DNA of 64,000 nucleotides, from NCBI RefSeq assembly GCF_902167145.1, contig NC_050099.1, forward strand, positions 246,028,588-246,092,587, read 5' to 3'. A program made the position numbers and the translations under genes. Numbering within the stretch: the first letter of the stretch is position 1; the number at the start of each line of letters is the position of its first letter. Source of the DNA: Zea mays. Lineage: Eukaryota; Streptophyta; Magnoliopsida; Poales; Poaceae. Below are positions 33,367 through 44,829 of this stretch, piece after piece. The notes under the pieces are model-generated. The model was not told the origin of the DNA, did no database searches, and worked only from the letters and a program-made list of their open reading frames with translations.

Positions 33367-36300
33367 CTAGCAAAAGAAATTGCGTGAATCAAGAATATTG
33401 AGCTCATGCCTAAGTTTGTTAAAAGATTGTTCATCAAGAGGCTTGGTAAAGATATCGGCTAATTGATCTTTAGTGTTAATATAAGAAATCTCGATATCCC
33501 CCTTTTGTTGGTGATCCCTTAAAAAGTGATACCGAATGGCTATGTGTTTAGTGCGGCTATGCTCGACGGGATTGTCGGCCATTTTGATTGCACTCTCATT
33601 ATCACATAGCAAGGGGACTTTGGTCAATTTGTAACCGTAGTCCCGCAGGGTTTGCCTCATCCAAAGCAATTGCGCGCAACAATGGCCTGCGGCAATGTAC
33701 TCGGCTTCGGCGGTGGAAAGAGCGACCGAATTTTGCTTCTTTGAAGCCCAAGACACCAAGGATCTTCCCAAGAACTGGCAAGTCCCTGATGTGCTCTTTC
33801 TATTGATTTTGCACCCCGCCCAATCGGCATCCGAATAACCAATTAAATCAAATGTGGATCCCCTAGGATACCAAAGCCCAAACTTAGGAGTATAAGCCAA
33901 ATATCTCAAGATTCGTTTCACGGCCGTAAGGTGAGCTTCCTTAGGGTCGGCTTGAAATCTTGCACACATGCATACGGAAAGCATAATATCCGGTCGAGAT
34001 GCACATAAATAGAGTAATGAACCTATCATCGACCGGTATACCTTTTGATCCACGGACTTACCTCCCGTGTCGAGGTCGAGATGCCCATTTGTTCCCATGG
34101 GTGTCTTGATGGGTTTGGCATCCTTCATCCCAAACTTGGTTAGAATGTCTTGAGTGTACTTTGTTTGGCTGATGAAGGTGCCCTCTTGGAGTTGCTTTAC
34201 TTGGAATCCTAAGAAATACTTCAACTCCCCCATCATAGACATCTCGAATTTCTGTGTCATGATCCTACTAAACTCCTCACATGTAGACTCGTTAGTAGAC
34301 CCAAATATAATATCATCAACATAAATTTGGCATACAAACAAGTCATTTTCAAGAGTTTTAGTAAAGAGTGTTGGATCGGCCTTGCCGACTTTGAAGCCAT
34401 TAGAAATAAGGAAATCTCTTAGGCATTCATACCATGCTCTTGGGGCTTGCTTGAGCCCATAAAGCGCCTTAGAGAGCCTATAGACATGGTTAGGGTACTC
34501 ACTGTCTTCAAAGCCGGGAGGTTGCTCAACATAGACCTCTTCCTTGATTGGTCCGTTGAGGAAGGCACTTTTCACGTCCATTTGATAGAGCTTAAAGCCA
34601 TGGTAAGTAGCATAGGCTAATAATATGCGAATTGACTCAAGCCTAGCTACGGGTGCATAGGTTTCACCGAAATCCAAACCTTCGACTTGTGAATAACCTT
34701 TGGCCACGAGTCGAGCTTTGTTCCTTGTCACCACACCATGCTCATCTTGCTTGTTGCGGAAGACCCATTTGGTTCCTACAACATTTTGGTTAGGACGTGG
34801 AACTAAATGCCATACCTCATTTCTAGTGAAGTTGTTGAGCTCCTCTTGCATCGCCACCACCCAATCCGAATCTTGGAGAGCTTCCTCTACCCTGTGTGGC
34901 TCAATAGAGGAAACAAAAGAGTAATGTTCACAAAAATGAGCAACCCGAGATCTAGTAGTTACCCCCTTATGAATGTCGCCGAGGATGGTGTCGACGGGGT
35001 GATCTCGTTGGATTGCTTGGTGGACTCTTGGGTGTGGCGGCCTTGGTTCTTCTTCATCCTCCTTTTCTTGATCATTTGCATCTCCCCCTTGATCATTGCC
35101 ATTATCTTGAGGTGGCTCATCTTCTTGATTTTGCCCTTCATCAACTTGAGCCTCATCCTCATTTTGAGTTGGTGGAGATGCTTGCATGGAGGAGGATGGT
35201 TGATCTTGTGCACTTGGAGGCTCTTCGGATTCCTTAGGACACACATCCCCAATGGACATGTTCCTTAGCGCTATGCATGGAGCCTGTTCTTCACCTATCT
35301 CATCAAGATCAACTTGCTCTACTTGAGAGCCGTTAGTTTCATCAAACACAACGTCACATGAGACTTCAACTAGTCCAGTGGACTTGTTAAAGACCCTATA
35401 TGCCCTTGTGTTTGAGTCATAACCAAGTAAAAAGCCTTCTACAGTTTTAGGAGCAAATTTAGATTTTCTACCTCTTTTAACAAGAATAAAGCATTTGCTA
35501 CCAAAAACTCTAAAGTATGAAATGTTGGGCTTTTTACCGGTTAGGAGTTCATATGATGTCTTCTTGAGGATTCGGTGAAGATATAACCGGTTGATGGCGT
35601 AGCAGGCGGTGTTGACTGCTTCGGCCCAAAACCGGTCCGGTGTCTTGTATTCATCAAGCATGGTTCTTGCCATGTCCAATAGAGTTCGATTCTTTCTCTC
35701 CACTACACCATTTTGTTGTGGCGTGTAGGGAGAGGAGAACTCATGCTTGATGCCCTCCTCCTCAAGGAAGCCTTCAATTTGTGAGTTCTTGAACTCCGTC
35801 CCGTTGTCGCTTCTTATTTTCTTGATCCTTAAGCCGAACTCATTTTGAGCCCGTCTCAAGAATCCCTTTAAGGTCTCTTGGGTTTGAGATTTTTCCTGTA
35901 AAAAGAATACCCAAGTGAAGCGAGAATAATCATCCACAATAACTAGACAGTACTTACTCCCGCCGATGCTTATGTAAGCGATCGGGCCGAATAGATCCAT
36001 GTGTAGGAGCTCCAGTGGCCTGTCGGTCGTCATTATGTTCTTGTGTGGATGATGAGCTCCAACCTGCTTTCCCGCCTGGCATGCGCTACAAACCCTGTCT
36101 TTCTCAAAATGAACATTTGTTAATCCTAAAATATGTTCTCCCTTTAGAAGCTTGTGAAGATTCTTCATCCCAACATGTGCTAGTCGGCGATGCCAGAGCC
36201 AGCCCATGTTAGTCTTAGCAATTAAGCAAGTGTCGAGTTCAGCTTTATCAAAATCTACCAAGTATAGCTGACCCTCTAACACTCCCTTAAATGCTATTGA

Positions 36301-36558
36301 ATCATCACTTCTTCTAAAGACAGTGACACCTACATCAGTGAATAGACAGTTGTAGCCCATTTGACACAATTGGGATACGGAAAGCAAATTGTAGTCTAAA
36401 GAATCAACAAGAAAAACATTGGAAATAGAATGGTCAGGAGATATAGCAATTTTACCAAGTCCTTTGACCAAACCTTGATTTCCATCCCCGAATGTGATAG
36501 CTCGTTGGGGATCTTGGTTTTTTTCATATGAGGAGAACATCCTTTTCTCCCCGGTCAT
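33367..36558 (-). CDS. pol: Inner Sirevirus pol polyprotein (integrase, RT, RNase H)
   Basis: 1063 codons open from the first Met. The frame continues upstream into the protease motif [13 protein letters not shown], preceded by TAG. Order is that of Ty1/copia: the end of protease, integrase zinc region ([16 protein letters not shown]... CSACQAGKQ, about residue 120), integrase core ([35 protein letters not shown]), a long acidic Gln/Asp-rich spacer (about 430-520), reverse transcriptase with the YVDDIIFGS active site near residue 745, and RNase H with [10 protein letters not shown] and [12 protein letters not shown]. It ends ILDSRNFFC. No stop or frameshift is seen. Gag lies upstream in a different frame and ends at a stop, so pol needs frameshifting, readthrough or splicing for expression. 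Confidence 0.94.
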   Translation of the reverse strand: MTGEKRMFSSYEKNQDPQRAITFGDGNQGLVKGLGKIAISPDHSISNVFLVDSLDYNLLSVSQLCQMGYNCLFTDVGVTVFRRSDDSIAFKGVLEGQLYLVDFDKAELDTCLIAKTNMGWLWHRRLAHVGMKNLHKLLKGEHILGLTNVHFEKDRVCSACQAGKQVGAHHPHKNIMTTDRPLELLHMDLFGPIAYISIGGSKYCLVIVDDYSRFTWVFFLQEKSQTQETLKGFLRRAQNEFGLRIKKIRSDNGTEFKNSQIEGFLEEEGIKHEFSSPYTPQQNGVVERKNRTLLDMARTMLDEYKTPDRFWAEAVNTACYAINRLYLHRILKKTSYELLTGKKPNISYFRVFGSKCFILVKRGRKSKFAPKTVEGFLLGYDSNTRAYRVFNKSTGLVEVSCDVVFDETNGSQVEQVDLDEIGEEQAPCIALRNMSIGDVCPKESEEPPSAQDQPSSSMQASPPTQNEDEAQVDEGQNQEDEPPQDNGNDQGGDANDQEKEDEEEPRPPHPRVHQAIQRDHPVDTILGDIHKGVTTRSRVAHFCEHYSFVSSIEPHRVEEALQDSDWVVAMQEELNNFTRNEVWHLVPRPNQNVVGTKWVFRNKQDEHGVVTRNKARLVAKGYSQVEGLDFGETYAPVARLESIRILLAYATYHGFKLYQMDVKSAFLNGPIKEEVYVEQPPGFEDSEYPNHVYRLSKALYGLKQAPRAWYECLRDFLISNGFKVGKADPTLFTKTLENDLFVCQIYVDDIIFGSTNESTCEEFSRIMTQKFEMSMMGELKYFLGFQVKQLQEGTFISQTKYTQDILTKFGMKDAKPIKTPMGTNGHLDLDTGGKSVDQKVYRSMIGSLLYLCASRPDIMLSVCMCARFQADPKEAHLTAVKRILRYLAYTPKFGLWYPRGSTFDLIGYSDADWAGCKINRKSTSGTCQFLGRSLVSWASKKQNSVALSTAEAEYIAAGHCCAQLLWMRQTLRDYGYKLTKVPLLCDNESAIKMADNPVEHSRTKHIAIRYHFLRDHQQKGDIEISYINTKDQLADIFTKPLDEQSFNKLRHELNILDSRNFFC

Positions 36559-36625
36559 GTGGTTTGTGCACCCGCTGTCGAGTATCCAACTTGAGCCCCC
36601 GGATGCATAAACCTACAAAACAATT

Positions 36626-39319
36626 TTAGTTCTTGACTTTAGGTACCCAAACGGTTTTGGGTCCTTTGGCATTAGACACAAGAACTTTAGGTACGCAAAC
36701 ACAAGTCTTGGAACCCTTGTGTTTGCCCCCAACAAACTTGGCAACTACTTTGCCGGATTTGTTAGTAAGCACATAAGAAGCATCAAAAGTTTTAAATGAA
36801 ATGGCATGATCATTTGATGCATTAGGAGTTTTCTTTCTAGGCAACTTGGCGCGGGTTGGTTGCCTAGAGCTAGATGTCTCACCCTTATACATAAAAGCAT
36901 GATTAGGGCCAGAGTGAGACTTCTTAGAATGAATTTTCCTAATTTTGTCCTCGGGATAACCGGCAGGGTATAAAATGTAGCCCTCGTTATCCTGAGGCAT
37001 GGGAGCCTTGCCCTTAACAAAATTTGACAAACTTTTAGGAGGGGCACTAATTTTGACATTGTCTCCCCTTTGGAAGCCAATGCCGTCCTTAATGCCAGGG
37101 CGTCTCCCATTATAAAGCATGCTACGAGCAAATTTAAATTTCTCATTTTCTAAGTTGTGCTCGGCAATTTTAGCATCTAGTTTTGCTATATGATCATTTT
37201 GTTGTTTAATTAAAGCCATATGATCATGAATAGCATGAATATCAACATCTCTACATCTAGTACAAATAGATACATGCTCAACAATAGATGTAGAGGGTTT
37301 GCAAGAATTAAGCTCAACAATCTTAGCATGAAGAATATCATTTTTATCTCTAAGATCGGAAATTGTAACTTTGCAAACATCAAAATCTTTAGCCTTAGCA
37401 ATTAAATCTTCATTCTCTAATCTAAGGCTAGCAAGAGATACATTCAATTCATCAATCTTAGCAAGCAAGTCAATATTATCATCTCTAAGATTGGGAATTG
37501 AAACATTACAAACATGTGAATCAACCTTAGCATTTAAAATAGCATTTTTATTTCTAAGGTTGTCAATCATCTCACGATAAGTGCTTAGCTCACTAGATAG
37601 TTTTTGACATTTTTCTACTTCTAGAGCATAAGCATTTTTAACCTTAACATGTTTCTTGTTTTCTTTAATTAGACAATCCTCTTGGGCATCCAAAAGGTCA
37701 TCCTTTTCATGAATAGCACTAACTAATTCATTTAATTTTTCTTTTTGAGCTATGTTAAGGTTGGCAAAAAGGGAACGCAAATTATCCTCCTCATCACTAG
37801 CATTACCATCACTAGAAGATTCATATTTAGTGGAGGAGTTGGATTTAACCTTCTTCTTTTTGCCGTCCTTTGCCATGAGGCACTTGTGGCCGACGTTGGG
37901 GAAGAGGAGTCCCTTGGTGACGACGATGTTGGCGGCGTCCTCGTCGTCGGAGGAGTCGCTTGAGCTTTCGTCGGAATCCCATTCCCGACAAACATGGGCA
38001 TCGCCGCCCTTCTTCTTGTAGTACCTTTTCTTCTCCTTTCTTCTCCCCTTCTTGTCGTCGCCTCGGTCACTATCACTAGATATAGGACATTTAGCAATAA
38101 AATGACCGGGCTTACCACACTTGTAGCAAACCTTCTTGGAGCGGGACTTGTAGTCCTTCCCCCTCCTTTGCTTGAGGATTTGGCGGAAGCTCTTGATGAC
38201 GAGCGCCATTTCCTCATTGTCGAGCTTGGAGGCGTCTATTGGTTGTCTACTTGGTGTAGACTCCTCCTTCTTCTCCTCCGTTGCCTTGAATGCAACGGGT
38301 TGGGCTTCGGATGGGTCGCCAAGCTCGTTGATTTTCCTCGAGCCTTCTATCATGCACTCAAAACTTACAAAATGCCCGATAACTTCCTCGGGGGTCATTT
38401 TAGTATATCTAGGATTACCACGAATCAATTGAACTTGAGTGGGATTAAGAAAAATGAGAGATCTTAAAATAACATTTACCACTTCGTGGTCATCCCACTT
38501 CTTGCTCCCGAGGTTGCGCACTTGGTTCACCAAAGTCTTGAGCCGGTTGTACATGTGTTGTGGCTCCTCCCCTTTGCGAAGCCGGAACCGACCGAGCTCC
38601 CCCTCGATCGTTTCCCGCTTAGTGATCTTGGTGAGCTCATCTCCTTCGTGCGCGGTTTTGAGCACATCCCAAATCTCCTTAGCGCTCTTCAACCCTTGTA
38701 CTTTGTTATACTCCTCTCTACTTAGAGAGGCGAGGAGTATTGTCGTTGCTTGTGAGTTGAAGTGCTCGATTTGGGCCACCTCATCCTCATCATAGTTCTC
38801 ATCCCCTACCGACGGTACCTGTGCACCAAACTCAACAACATCCCATATACTTTTGTGGAGCGAGATTAGATGAAATCGCATTAAATCGCTCCACCTAGCG
38901 TAATCTTCACCATCAAAAGTTGGTGGTTTGCCTAATGGGACGGAAAGTAAAGGAGTATGTTTGGAAATGCGAGGGTAGCGTAGGGGAATCTTACTATACT
39001 TCTTGCGCTCTTGGCGCTTAGAAGTGACGGAGGGCGCGTCGGAGTCGGAGGTTGATGTTGATGAAGTGTCGGTCTCGTAGTAGACCACCTTCCTCATTCT
39101 TTTGTGCTTGTCCCCTCTCCGATGCGGCTTGTGAGAAGAAGATTTTTCCTTCTTCTCTTTGTGGTGAGAAGAGGAAGACTTTTTCTCCTTCCGTTTGGAG
39201 GAGTCCTTCTTCTTCTCCTTCCTCTTGGTGTGGGACTCTTCCGATGAAGTGCTCCCTTGGCTTGTAGTGGGCTTTTCGCCGGTCTCCATCTCCTTCTTGG
39301 CGTGATCTCCCGACATCAC
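36626..39319 (-). CDS. gag: Inner Sirevirus gag
   Basis: 897 codons. The N-terminus is very rich in Lys, Glu and Ser (repeats of KRKEKK and KEKKEKSSSHK). The central gag domain includes LPTFDGEDYARWSDLM-like sequence and LASLSREEYNKVQGLKSAKEIWDVLKTAHEG. A CCHC zinc knuckle CYKCGKPGHFIAKC lies at about residues 396-409. A long C-terminal half has predicted coiled-coil character (LEVEKCQKLSSELSTYREM, LDAKIAEHNLENEKF), as is usual for the large Sirevirus gag. It ends VPKVKN and TAA, 68 bp before the first Met of pol and in another frame. This protein packages element RNA into cytoplasmic particles. Confidence 0.93.
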   Translation of the reverse strand: MMSGDHAKKEMETGEKPTTSQGSTSSEESHTKRKEKKKDSSKRKEKKSSSSHHKEKKEKSSSHKPHRRGDKHKRMRKVVYYETDTSSTSTSDSDAPSVTSKRQERKKYSKIPLRYPRISKHTPLLSVPLGKPPTFDGEDYARWSDLMRFHLISLHKSIWDVVEFGAQVPSVGDENYDEDEVAQIEHFNSQATTILLASLSREEYNKVQGLKSAKEIWDVLKTAHEGDELTKITKRETIEGELGRFRLRKGEEPQHMYNRLKTLVNQVRNLGSKKWDDHEVVNVILRSLIFLNPTQVQLIRGNPRYTKMTPEEVIGHFVSFECMIEGSRKINELGDPSEAQPVAFKATEEKKEESTPSRQPIDASKLDNEEMALVIKSFRQILKQRRGKDYKSRSKKVCYKCGKPGHFIAKCPISSDSDRGDDKKGRRKEKKRYYKKKGGDAHVCREWDSDESSSDSSDDEDAANIVVTKGLLFPNVGHKCLMAKDGKKKKVKSNSSTKYESSSDGNASDEEDNLRSLFANLNIAQKEKLNELVSAIHEKDDLLDAQEDCLIKENKKHVKVKNAYALEVEKCQKLSSELSTYREMIDNLRNKNAILNAKVDSHVCNVSIPNLRDDNIDLLAKIDELNVSLASLRLENEDLIAKAKDFDVCKVTISDLRDKNDILHAKIVELNSCKPSTSIVEHVSICTRCRDVDIHAIHDHMALIKQQNDHIAKLDAKIAEHNLENEKFKFARSMLYNGRRPGIKDGIGFQRGDNVKISAPPKSLSNFVKGKAPMPQDNEGYILYPAGYPEDKIRKIHSKKSHSGPNHAFMYKGETSSSRQPTRAKLPRKKTPNASNDHAISFKTFDASYVLTNKSGKVVAKFVGGKHKGSKTCVCVPKVLVSNAKGPKTVWVPKVKN

Positions 39320-39350
39320 TTCGAGCGGTTAGGCTCTAATGAAGCACCGG

Positions 39351-39363
39351 GCTTCTGATACCA
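39351..39363 (-). promoter_or_regulatory. Primer binding site of inner Sirevirus
   Basis: Minus-strand TGGTATCAGAAGC starts two bases after the 5' LTR and matches the 3' end of plant initiator methionine tRNA, the usual primer for these elements. Confidence 0.85.
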
Positions 39364-39365
39364 AT

Positions 39366-40685
39366 TGATAGTCGCCTAGAGGGGGGGGTGAATAGGGTGA
39401 AACTGAAATTTACAAATATAAACACAACTACAAGCCGGGTTAGCGTTAGAAATATAAACGAGTCCGCGAGAGAGGGCGCAAAACTAATCCCAAGCGAATA
39501 AGCTAGTGAGACACGGAGATTTGTTTTACCGAGGTTCGGTTCTTGCAAACCTACTCCCCGTTGAGGAGGCCACAAAGGCCGGGTCTCTTTCAACCCTTCC
39601 CTCTCTCAAACGGTCCCTCGGACCGAGTGAGCTTCTCTTCTCAAATCAAAGCCGGGAACAAAACTTCCCGCAAGGGCCACCACACAATTGGTGCCTCTTG
39701 CCTTGATTACAAAGGAGTTTTGATCACAAGAACAAGTGAGAAAGAAAAGAAGCAATCCAAGCGCAAGAGCTCAAAAGAAACACGGCAAATCTCTCTCTCT
39801 AATCACTAAAGCCTTTTGTGGAATTGGAGAGGATTTGATCTCTTTTGGTGTGTCTAGAATTGAATGCTAGAGCTCTTGTAGTGGTTGAGAAGTGGAAAAC
39901 TTGGATGCAATGAATGGTGGGGTGGTTGGGGTATTTATAGCCCCAACAACCAAACTTGACCGTTGGCTGGAGGCGTCTGCTCGATGGCGCACCGGACAGT
40001 CCGGTGCACACCGGACAGTCCGGTGCCCCCGCCACGTCATCACTGCCGTTGGATTCTAGCCGTTGGAGCTTCTGACTTGTGGGCCCGCCTGGGTGTCCGG
40101 TGCACACCGGACAAGTACTGTTTGATGTCCGGTGTGCCAGCATGGGCGATTCTGACTCCTGCGCGCGCAGAGCGCGCATTAAATGCGCGGCAGAGAGCCG
40201 TTGGCGCGGAGATGACCGTTGCTCCGGAGTCGCACCGGACAGTCTGGTGTACACCGGACAGTCCGGTGAATTATAGTGGACGAGCCGTTGGCTTTTCCGA
40301 AGCTGGCGAGTTCCTGAGGCCGACCTCCCTTGGCGCACCGGACACTGTCCGGTGTACACCGGACAGTCCGGTGAATTATAGCCGAGTCGCCCTGGAAATT
40401 CCCGAAGGTGGCGAGTTGAGTCTGAGTCCCCTGGTGCACCGGACAGGTACTGTTCACTGTCCGGTGGCACACCGGACAGTCTGGTGCGCCAGACCAGGGG
40501 TGCCTTCGGTTGCCCCTTTGCTCCTTTATTGAATCCAAAACTTGGTCTTTTTATTGGCTGAGGGTGAACCTTTTACACCTGTATAATCTACACACTTGGG
40601 CAAACTAGTTAGTCCAATTATTTGTGTTGGGCAATTCAACCACCAAAATTATTTAGGAACTAGGTGTAAGCCTAATTCCCTTTCA
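39366..40685 (-). repeat. 5' LTR of inner Sirevirus
   Basis: TG...CA on the minus strand, with a TATA box at about 39932-39940. It has the full set of CACCGGACAGTCCGGTG palindromes, one unit more than its partner LTR near 39990-40024. Confidence 0.94.
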
Positions 40686-43127
40686 CTTGGCATCGTTCAT
40701 CCCAAACTTGTTGAGAATGTCTTGAGTATACTTAGTTTGGCTAATGAAGGTGCCCTCTTGGAGTTGCTTTACTTGAAATCCCAAGAAGTACTTCAACTCC
40801 CCCATCATAGACATCTCGAACTTTTGTGTCATGATCCTACTAAATTCTTCACATGTAGACTCGTTAGTAGACCCAAATATAATATCATCAACATAAATTT
40901 GGCATACAAACAAGTCATTTTCAATAGTTTTAGTGAATAGAGTAGGATCGGCCTTTCCGACTTTGAATTCATTAGTGATGAGAAAATCCCTAAGGCATTC
41001 ATACCATGCTCTTGGGGCTTGCTTGAGCCCATAAAGCGCCTTAGAGAGTTTGTAAACATGGTTAGGGTACTCACTATCTTCAAAGTCGGGAGGTTGCTTA
41101 ACATAGAGCTCTTCCTTGATTGGTCCATTGAGTAAGGCACTCTTCACGTCCATTTGGTAAAGCTTGAAGCCATGGTAAGTAGCATATGCTAATAATATGC
41201 GAATTAACTCAAGCCTAGCTACGGGTGCATAGGTTTCACTGAAATCCAAACCTTCGACTTGGGAGTATCCCTTGGCCACAAGTCGAGCTTTGTTTCTTGT
41301 CACCACACCATGCTCATCTTGTTTGTTGCGGAAGACCCATTTGGTTCCTACAACATTTTGATTAGGACGTGGAACTAAATGCCATACCTCATTCCTAGTG
41401 AAGTTGTTGAGCTCCTCTTGCATAGCCACCACCCAATCTGAATCTTGTAGTGCTTCCTCTACCCTGTGTGGCTCAATAGACGAAACAAAAGAGTAATGCT
41501 CACAAAAATGTGCAACACGAGATCTAGTAGTTACCCCCTTATGGATGTCGCCGAGAATAGTGTCGACGGGGTGATCTCGTTGGATTGCTTGGTGGACTCT
41601 TGGGTGTGGCGGCCTCTATTTTTCATCCTCCTTGTCTTCCTCATTTGCATCTCCCCCTTGATTATTGCCATCATCTTGAGGTGGCTCATTTGCTTGATCT
41701 TCTACTTCATCAACTTGAGCTTCATCCTCATTTTGAGTCGGTGGAGATGCTTGCGTGGAGGAGGATGGTTGATCTTGTGTATTTGGAGTCTCTTCGGATT
41801 CCTTAGGACACACATCCCCAATGGACATGTTCCTTAGCGCGGTGCATGGAGCCTCTTCATCACCTATCTCATCAAGATCAACTTGCTCTATTTGAGAGTC
41901 GTTAGTCTCATCAAACACAACGTCACAAGAAACTTCAACTTGTCCAGTGGACTTGTTAAAGATTCTATATGCCCTTGTGTTTGAATCATATCCTAGTAAA
42001 AAGCCTTCTACAGTCTTAGGAGCAAATTTAGATTTTCTACCTCTTTTAACAAGAATAAAGCATTTGCTACCAAAGACTCTAAAATATGAAATGTTGGGCT
42101 TTTTACCGGTTAGGAGTTCATACGATGTCTTCTTGAGGATTCGGTGAAGATATAACCGGTTGATGGCGTAGCAAGCGGTGTTGACCGCCTCGGCCCAAAA
42201 TCGATCCGAAGTCTTGTATTCATCAAGCATGGTTCTTGCCATGTCTAATCGAGTTCTATTCTTCCTCTCCACCACACCATTTTGTTGTGGGGTGTAGGGA
42301 GAAGAGAACTCATGCTTGATGCCCTCCTCCTCAAGGAAGCCTTCAATTTGAGAGTTCTTGAACTCCGTCCCGTTGTCGCTTCTTATTTTCTTGATCCTTA
42401 AGCCGAACTCATTTTGAGCCCGTCTCAAGAATCCCTTTAAGGTCTCTTGGGTTTGAGATTTTTCATGCAAAAAGAATACCCAAGTGAAGCGAGAATAATC
42501 ATCCACTATTACAAGACAATACTTACTCCCGCCGATGCTTATGTAAGCAATCGGACCGAATAGATCCATGTGGAGTAGCTCAAGCAGCCTGTCGGTCGTC
42601 ATGATGTTCTTGTGTGGATGATGGGCTCCAACTTGCTTTCCTGCCTGGCATGCGCTACAAACCCTGTCTTTCTCAAAATGAACATTTGTTAGTCCTAAAA
42701 TGTGTTCTCCCTTTAGAAGCTTGTGAAGATTCTTCATCCCAACATGTGCTAGTCGGCGATGCCAGAGCCAACCCATGTTAGTCTTAGCAATTAAGCAAGT
42801 GTCGAGTTCAGCTCTATCAAAATCTACCAAGTATAGCTGGCCCTCTAACACTCCCTTAAATGCTATTGAATCATCACTTCTTCTAAAGATAGTGACACCT
42901 ACATCAGTGAAAAGACAGTTGTAGCCCATTTTGCATAATTGAGATACAGAAAGCAAATTGTAGTCTAATGAATCTACAAGAAAAACATTGGAAATAGAGT
43001 GGTCAGGAGATATAGCTATTTTACCAAGACCTTTGACCAAACCTTGATTTTCATCCCCGAATGTGATAGCTCGTTGGGGATCTTGGTTTTTCTCGTAGGA
43101 GGAGAACATCCTTTTCTCCCCTGTCAT
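40686..43127 (-). pseudogene. Outer Sirevirus pol, N-terminal and RT part (broken)
   Basis: It continues the fragment at 30479-31230 after removal of the inner element. 43127 to 41616 encodes protease end and integrase ([40 protein letters not shown]) and stops at TAG (41616-41618) inside the acidic spacer, where the inner element has no stop. From 41432 down the same frame resumes with [18 protein letters not shown] and runs through the [11 protein letters not shown] motif to the insertion point at 40690. It is broken by one nonsense codon and by the insertion. Confidence 0.9.
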
Positions 43128-43194
43128 GTGGTTTGTGCATCCGCTATCGATGATCCAACTTGAGCCTCCGGATGCATAAACCTACAAAACAATT

Positions 43195-44829
43195 TTAGTT
43201 CTTGACTTTAGGTACCCAAACGGTTTTGGGTCCTTTGGCATTAGAAACAAGAACTTTGGGAACCCAAACACAAGTCTTGGAGCCCTTGTGTTTGCCCCCA
43301 ATAAACTTGGCAACTACCTTGCCGGATTTGTTAGTCAAAACATAAGATGCATCAAAAGTTTTGAATGAAATGTCATGGTCATTTGATGCATTAGGAGTTC
43401 TCTTCTTAGGCAACTTAGCACGGGTTGGTTGCCTAGAACTAGATGTCTCACTCTTATACATAAAAACATAATTTGGGCCAGAGTGAGACTTCCTAGAATG
43501 AATTCTCCTAATTTTGTCCTCGGGATAACCGGCAGGGTATAAAATGTAACCCTCGTTATCCTGAGGCATGGGAGCCTTGCCCTTAACAAAATTAGATAAT
43601 CTTTTAGGAGGGGCATTAAGTTTGACATTGTCCCCCTTTTGGAAGCCAATGCCATCCTTGACGCCAGGGCGTCTCCCACTATAGAGCATACTTCTAGCAA
43701 ATTTAAATTTTTCATTCTCTAAGTTATGCTCGGCAATTTTAGCATCTAATTTTGCTATATGATCATTTTGTTGTTTAATTAAAGACATGTGATCATGAAT
43801 AGCATTGATATCAACATCTCTACATCTAGTACAAATAGATACATGCTCAACGATAGATGTAGGGAGTTTGCAAGATTTTAATTCTACGACCTTAGCATGT
43901 AACATGTCATTCTTAGTTCTAAGGTCGGAAATAGTAGCATTGCAAACATCAAAATCTTTAGCCTTAGCAAGCAATTTTTCATTTTCAATCCTAAGGCTAG
44001 CAAGAGAAATGTTCAATTCTTCAATCCTAGCAAGTAAATCATCATCACTATTTCTAGAATTGGTAATTGAAACATTACAAACATGAGAATCAACCTTAGC
44101 TAATAAGTTAGAATTCTCATTTTTAAGGTTGTCTATAGTCTCATGGCAAGTGCTTAGCTCACTAGATAATTTTTTCACATTTTTCTACTTCTAGAGCATA
44201 AGCATTTTTAACCTTAACATGTTTCTTGTTTTCCTTAATTAGGAAGTCCTCTTGGGAATCCAAAAAGTCATCCTTTTCATGAATAGCACTAATCAATTCA
44301 TTTAATTTTTCTTTTTGTTCCATGTTGAGGTTGGCAAAAAGGGTACGCAAATTATCTTCCTCATCACTAGCATTATCATCACTAGAGGATTCATATCTAG
44401 TGGAGGATTTAGATTTAACCTTCTTCTTTTTGTCGTCCTTTGCCATAAGGCACTTGTGGCCGACGTTGGGGAAGAGAAGTCCCTTCGTGACGGCGATGTT
44501 GGCGGCGTCCTCGTCGTCGGAGGAGTCGGTGGAGCTCTCGTCGGAGTCCCACTCGCGGCACACGTGGGCATCACCGCCCCTCTTCTTGTGGTACCTCTTC
44601 TTTTCTCTTCTCTTGCCCTTCTTGTCGTCCCCCCGGTCACTGTCACTAGATATAGGACATTTTGCTATAAAGTGACCGGGCTTACCACACTTGTAGCAAA
44701 TCTTCTTGGAGCGGGACTTATAGTCTTTCCCCCTCCTTTGCTTGAGGATTTGGTGAAAGCTTTTGATGACAAGCGCCATTTCCTCGTTGTCGAGCTTGGA
44801 GGCATCGATGGGTGTTCTACTTGATGTAG
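43195..44829 (-). pseudogene. Outer Sirevirus gag, middle and C-terminal part (frameshifted)
   Basis: It contains the CCHC knuckle CYKCGKPGHFIAKC and the coiled-coil C-terminus ending VPKVKN. Compared with the inner gag there is one extra base near 44170 (minus strand GAAAAAATTATC versus CAAAAACTATC), which ends the first frame and puts the C-terminal half into another frame. The left junction with the chromovirus is at 44829. Confidence 0.88.

Larger units (their letters stand above)
31231..40685 (-). mobile_element. Inner Sirevirus (Ty1/copia), complete
   Basis: 9455 bp with LTRs 31231-32535 and 39366-40685 and the 5 bp target copy CTTGG on both sides (31226-31230, 40686-40690). Gag and pol are both long and open. 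The two LTRs differ by only a handful of positions and one extra palindrome unit, so insertion was recent. It sits inside the RT region of the outer Sirevirus, same orientation. Confidence 0.96.
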
